A DNA stretch of 64,000 bases from Synechococcales cyanobacterium C42_A2020_086 (GTDB lineage Bacteria > Cyanobacteriota > Cyanobacteriia > Elainellales > Elainellaceae), in assembly GCA_015272325.1 (NCBI GenBank), contig JACYLU010000015.1, forward strand, positions 548,993 through 612,992. The letters are read 5' to 3'. Shown piece by piece: positions 63,365 to 64,000 of the stretch. The notes below the pieces were generated by a model. It was not told where the DNA came from. It did not search any database and saw only the letters and a list, made by a program, of their open reading frames with translations. The position numbers and the translations under genes are program-made. Position 1 is the first letter of the stretch, and each line of letters opens with the position of its first letter.

Positions 63365-63799
63365 ATGCAAGTTCTAGATTTTGCGTTCGAGGCAACGGCT
63401 ATCCTCGGATTCGGTTACGTGAGTCTGATGTTCGTTTCTGGGCTGGTGCGACGCTGGCAGCGGCCGGCAGCTCCGGTTGTCGATTCCATGCCGATCGTGC
63501 TCCGCACGGTTCGGAGAACCATTCCGGTAATTCCTGATGGCGTATTCTGCTGCGATGCAGATCCCGCAGACGCGGCAATCGTCGAGGCATACCTGAACCG
63601 GGCAGCATCTCCGGTAATTGCTGATAACGTCGTGCCCTTCCATCGCCCACAGCGGCTGCAACCATTCCTCAATGGGCTATCTATCCGGGAATTGAAGCGC
63701 CTCGCCTCAGAGCGGCGAATTCCCCGGTATGGGGTGATGACCAAAGCGCAGTTGGTCGCTGCCCTCAGCCAGTCGCAGAGTTGTCTACTGGCAGGCTAA
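63365..63799 (+). CDS. Membrane-anchored SAP-like protein with repeat-encoded segment
   Basis: A 144-residue protein. A membrane helix lies near residues 10-28 (TAILGFGYVSLMFVSGLV). IVLRTVRRT (44-52) is encoded by a 27-bp repeat copy. The C-terminal 40 residues (LSIRELKRLASERRIPRYGV, then MTKAQLVAALSQ) match the SAP/Rho-N-like helix-extension-helix DNA-binding fold. GAGG lies nine bases before the ATG. It might tether DNA to the membrane. Confidence 0.7.
   Translation: MQVLDFAFEATAILGFGYVSLMFVSGLVRRWQRPAAPVVDSMPIVLRTVRRTIPVIPDGVFCCDADPADAAIVEAYLNRAASPVIADNVVPFHRPQRLQPFLNGLSIRELKRLASERRIPRYGVMTKAQLVAALSQSQSCLLAG
63494..63522 (-). repeat. 27-bp double-hairpin repeat, copy C
   Basis: On the + strand ATCGTGCTCCGCAC followed by GGTTCGGAGAACCAT, the exact reverse complement of copy B. 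It is read in a third coding context, IVLRTVRRT, within the SAP-like protein. Confidence 0.92.
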
Positions 63800-63818
63800 A
63801 GGCAGCAGTCTTGGGCAT

Positions 63819-63883
63819 GGTTTTGCACTTTTATTGCACTCTTATTGCACTCTTATTGCACGCTGGCACCTGGGTGCAAAACC
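63819..63883. repeat. TTGCAC iteron array framed by an inverted repeat
   Basis: From 63821 there are four 11-bp units of the type TATTGCACTCT (63832, 63843 and 63854 plus a first diverged unit TTTTGCACTTT). The block is framed by GGTTTTGCAC (63819-63828) and its perfect inverse GTGCAAAACC (63874-63883). Iterons at helical spacing suggest cooperative binding, as at plasmid origins or initiator operators. Confidence 0.65.
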
Positions 63884-63947
63884 TGCTCATTACCCTCCTG
63901 CGGGGTTTGATTTAAAGCTGGGTGTGGCAGTTCCCAGAACAAGAGCG

Positions 63948-64000
63948 ATGGTTCTCCGAACCGTGCGGAGCACGATGGTTCTCCGAACCGTGCGGAGCAC
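63948..64000 (+). repeat. 27-bp double-hairpin repeat, tandem copies D and E (array cut by window)
   Basis: ATGGTTCTCCGAACC plus GTGCGGAGCACG is repeated head to tail with a 27-bp period starting at 63948 and 63975; the second unit runs off the window. There is no spacer, so this is a true tandem array and not CRISPR-like. More units may lie beyond 64000. Confidence 0.9.

Larger units (their letters stand above)
46340..64000. mobile_element. Integrated plasmid-like element (right end beyond window)
   Basis: From the 3' end of moaE onward the gene content changes to a serine recombinase, a CyRepA1-like replicase, RHH and XRE repressors, GIY-YIG and HNH proteins, many small overlapping genes and short palindromic repeats. 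No housekeeping gene follows. The recombinase starts within moaE, as expected when an integrase gene abuts its attachment site. The left boundary is an estimate (moaE codons near 46340-46360). The right boundary and the second attachment site are not in the window. No capsid genes, relaxase or parA were recognised. Confidence 0.75.

Noticed and set aside
63948..64000. CRISPR array at the window edge
   Set aside because: The 27-bp units are directly adjacent without spacers and identical copies lie inside genes elsewhere, so this is a dispersed/tandem repeat.

Overview
The window is cyanobacterial DNA. The evidence is a chloroplast-type atpB/atpE-like gene pair (F1 beta and epsilon), a CSP41b-type atypical epimerase, an Rre1/Ycf29-type response regulator, an ethylene-binding-domain histidine kinase, HTH/NB-ARC/WD40 and NB-ARC/TPR STAND proteins, a XisF-like serine recombinase, a CyRepA1-like plasmid replication protein and scattered HIP1 octamers (GCGATCGC). 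A filamentous, Leptolyngbya-like lineage is a guess. No tRNA, rRNA or CRISPR array was recognised.

Chromosomal part (1 to about 46.34 kb). The left edge carries a csp41b-like gene (cut by the window), rplI, an inositol-phosphatase-family gene and an fmdA/fmdB formamidase pair. The fmdA upstream region contains an NtcA-type promoter (GTG-N8-TAC, 23 nt, TAGAAT), which suggests nitrogen control. Next come a PAS/Crp-like regulator, a giant STAND protein with 14 WD40 repeats, a Uma2-type nuclease, a transporter, an ethylene-receptor-like hybrid kinase, HdeD, a DUF2993 protein, two small PF04020-like membrane proteins, an Hsp70-like protein with a YciI protein, and SbcC. Two unusual fusions follow: an unknown domain + SAM methyltransferase + YbaK, and an NfeD-like OB fold + NB-ARC + TPR. 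The region closes with an Rre1-type regulator, UDP-xylose synthesis genes (UDP-glucose dehydrogenase and UDP-glucuronate decarboxylase), endonuclease V, a second MFS transporter, a GT39-like glycosyltransferase, atpD/atpC, an ABC exporter and moaE.

Accessory part (about 46.34 kb to the right edge and beyond). A serine recombinase gene starts inside the last codons of moaE. Everything after it looks like an integrated plasmid-like element. It has a leftward replication block (XRE repressor, GIY-YIG protein, several small genes, ribbon-helix-helix protein, leader ORF and CyRepA1-like replicase). It also has a leftward nine-gene operon (55.1 to 60.06 kb) of membrane and coiled-coil proteins, a membrane-anchored P-loop ATPase and an HNH nuclease. 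A rightward operon (60.3 to 62.0 kb) starts with a ribbon-helix-helix gene, and the right end has two flanking genes. The element is rich in small DNA signals that I did not see in the chromosomal part: a 27-bp double-hairpin repeat inserted in frame in three genes and tandemly repeated at the window edge; a GTTCTGGGGG motif forming inverted repeats; TTGCAC iterons; and palindromic operators near the DNA-binding-protein genes. A 138-codon gene with a strong ribosome binding site appears nested out of frame inside an insertion in the replicase gene.

The replicase leader has + strand hairpins followed by T-tracts, compatible with antisense RNA copy control. All statements come from reading the sequence and from knowledge of protein families. 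No database search was run.
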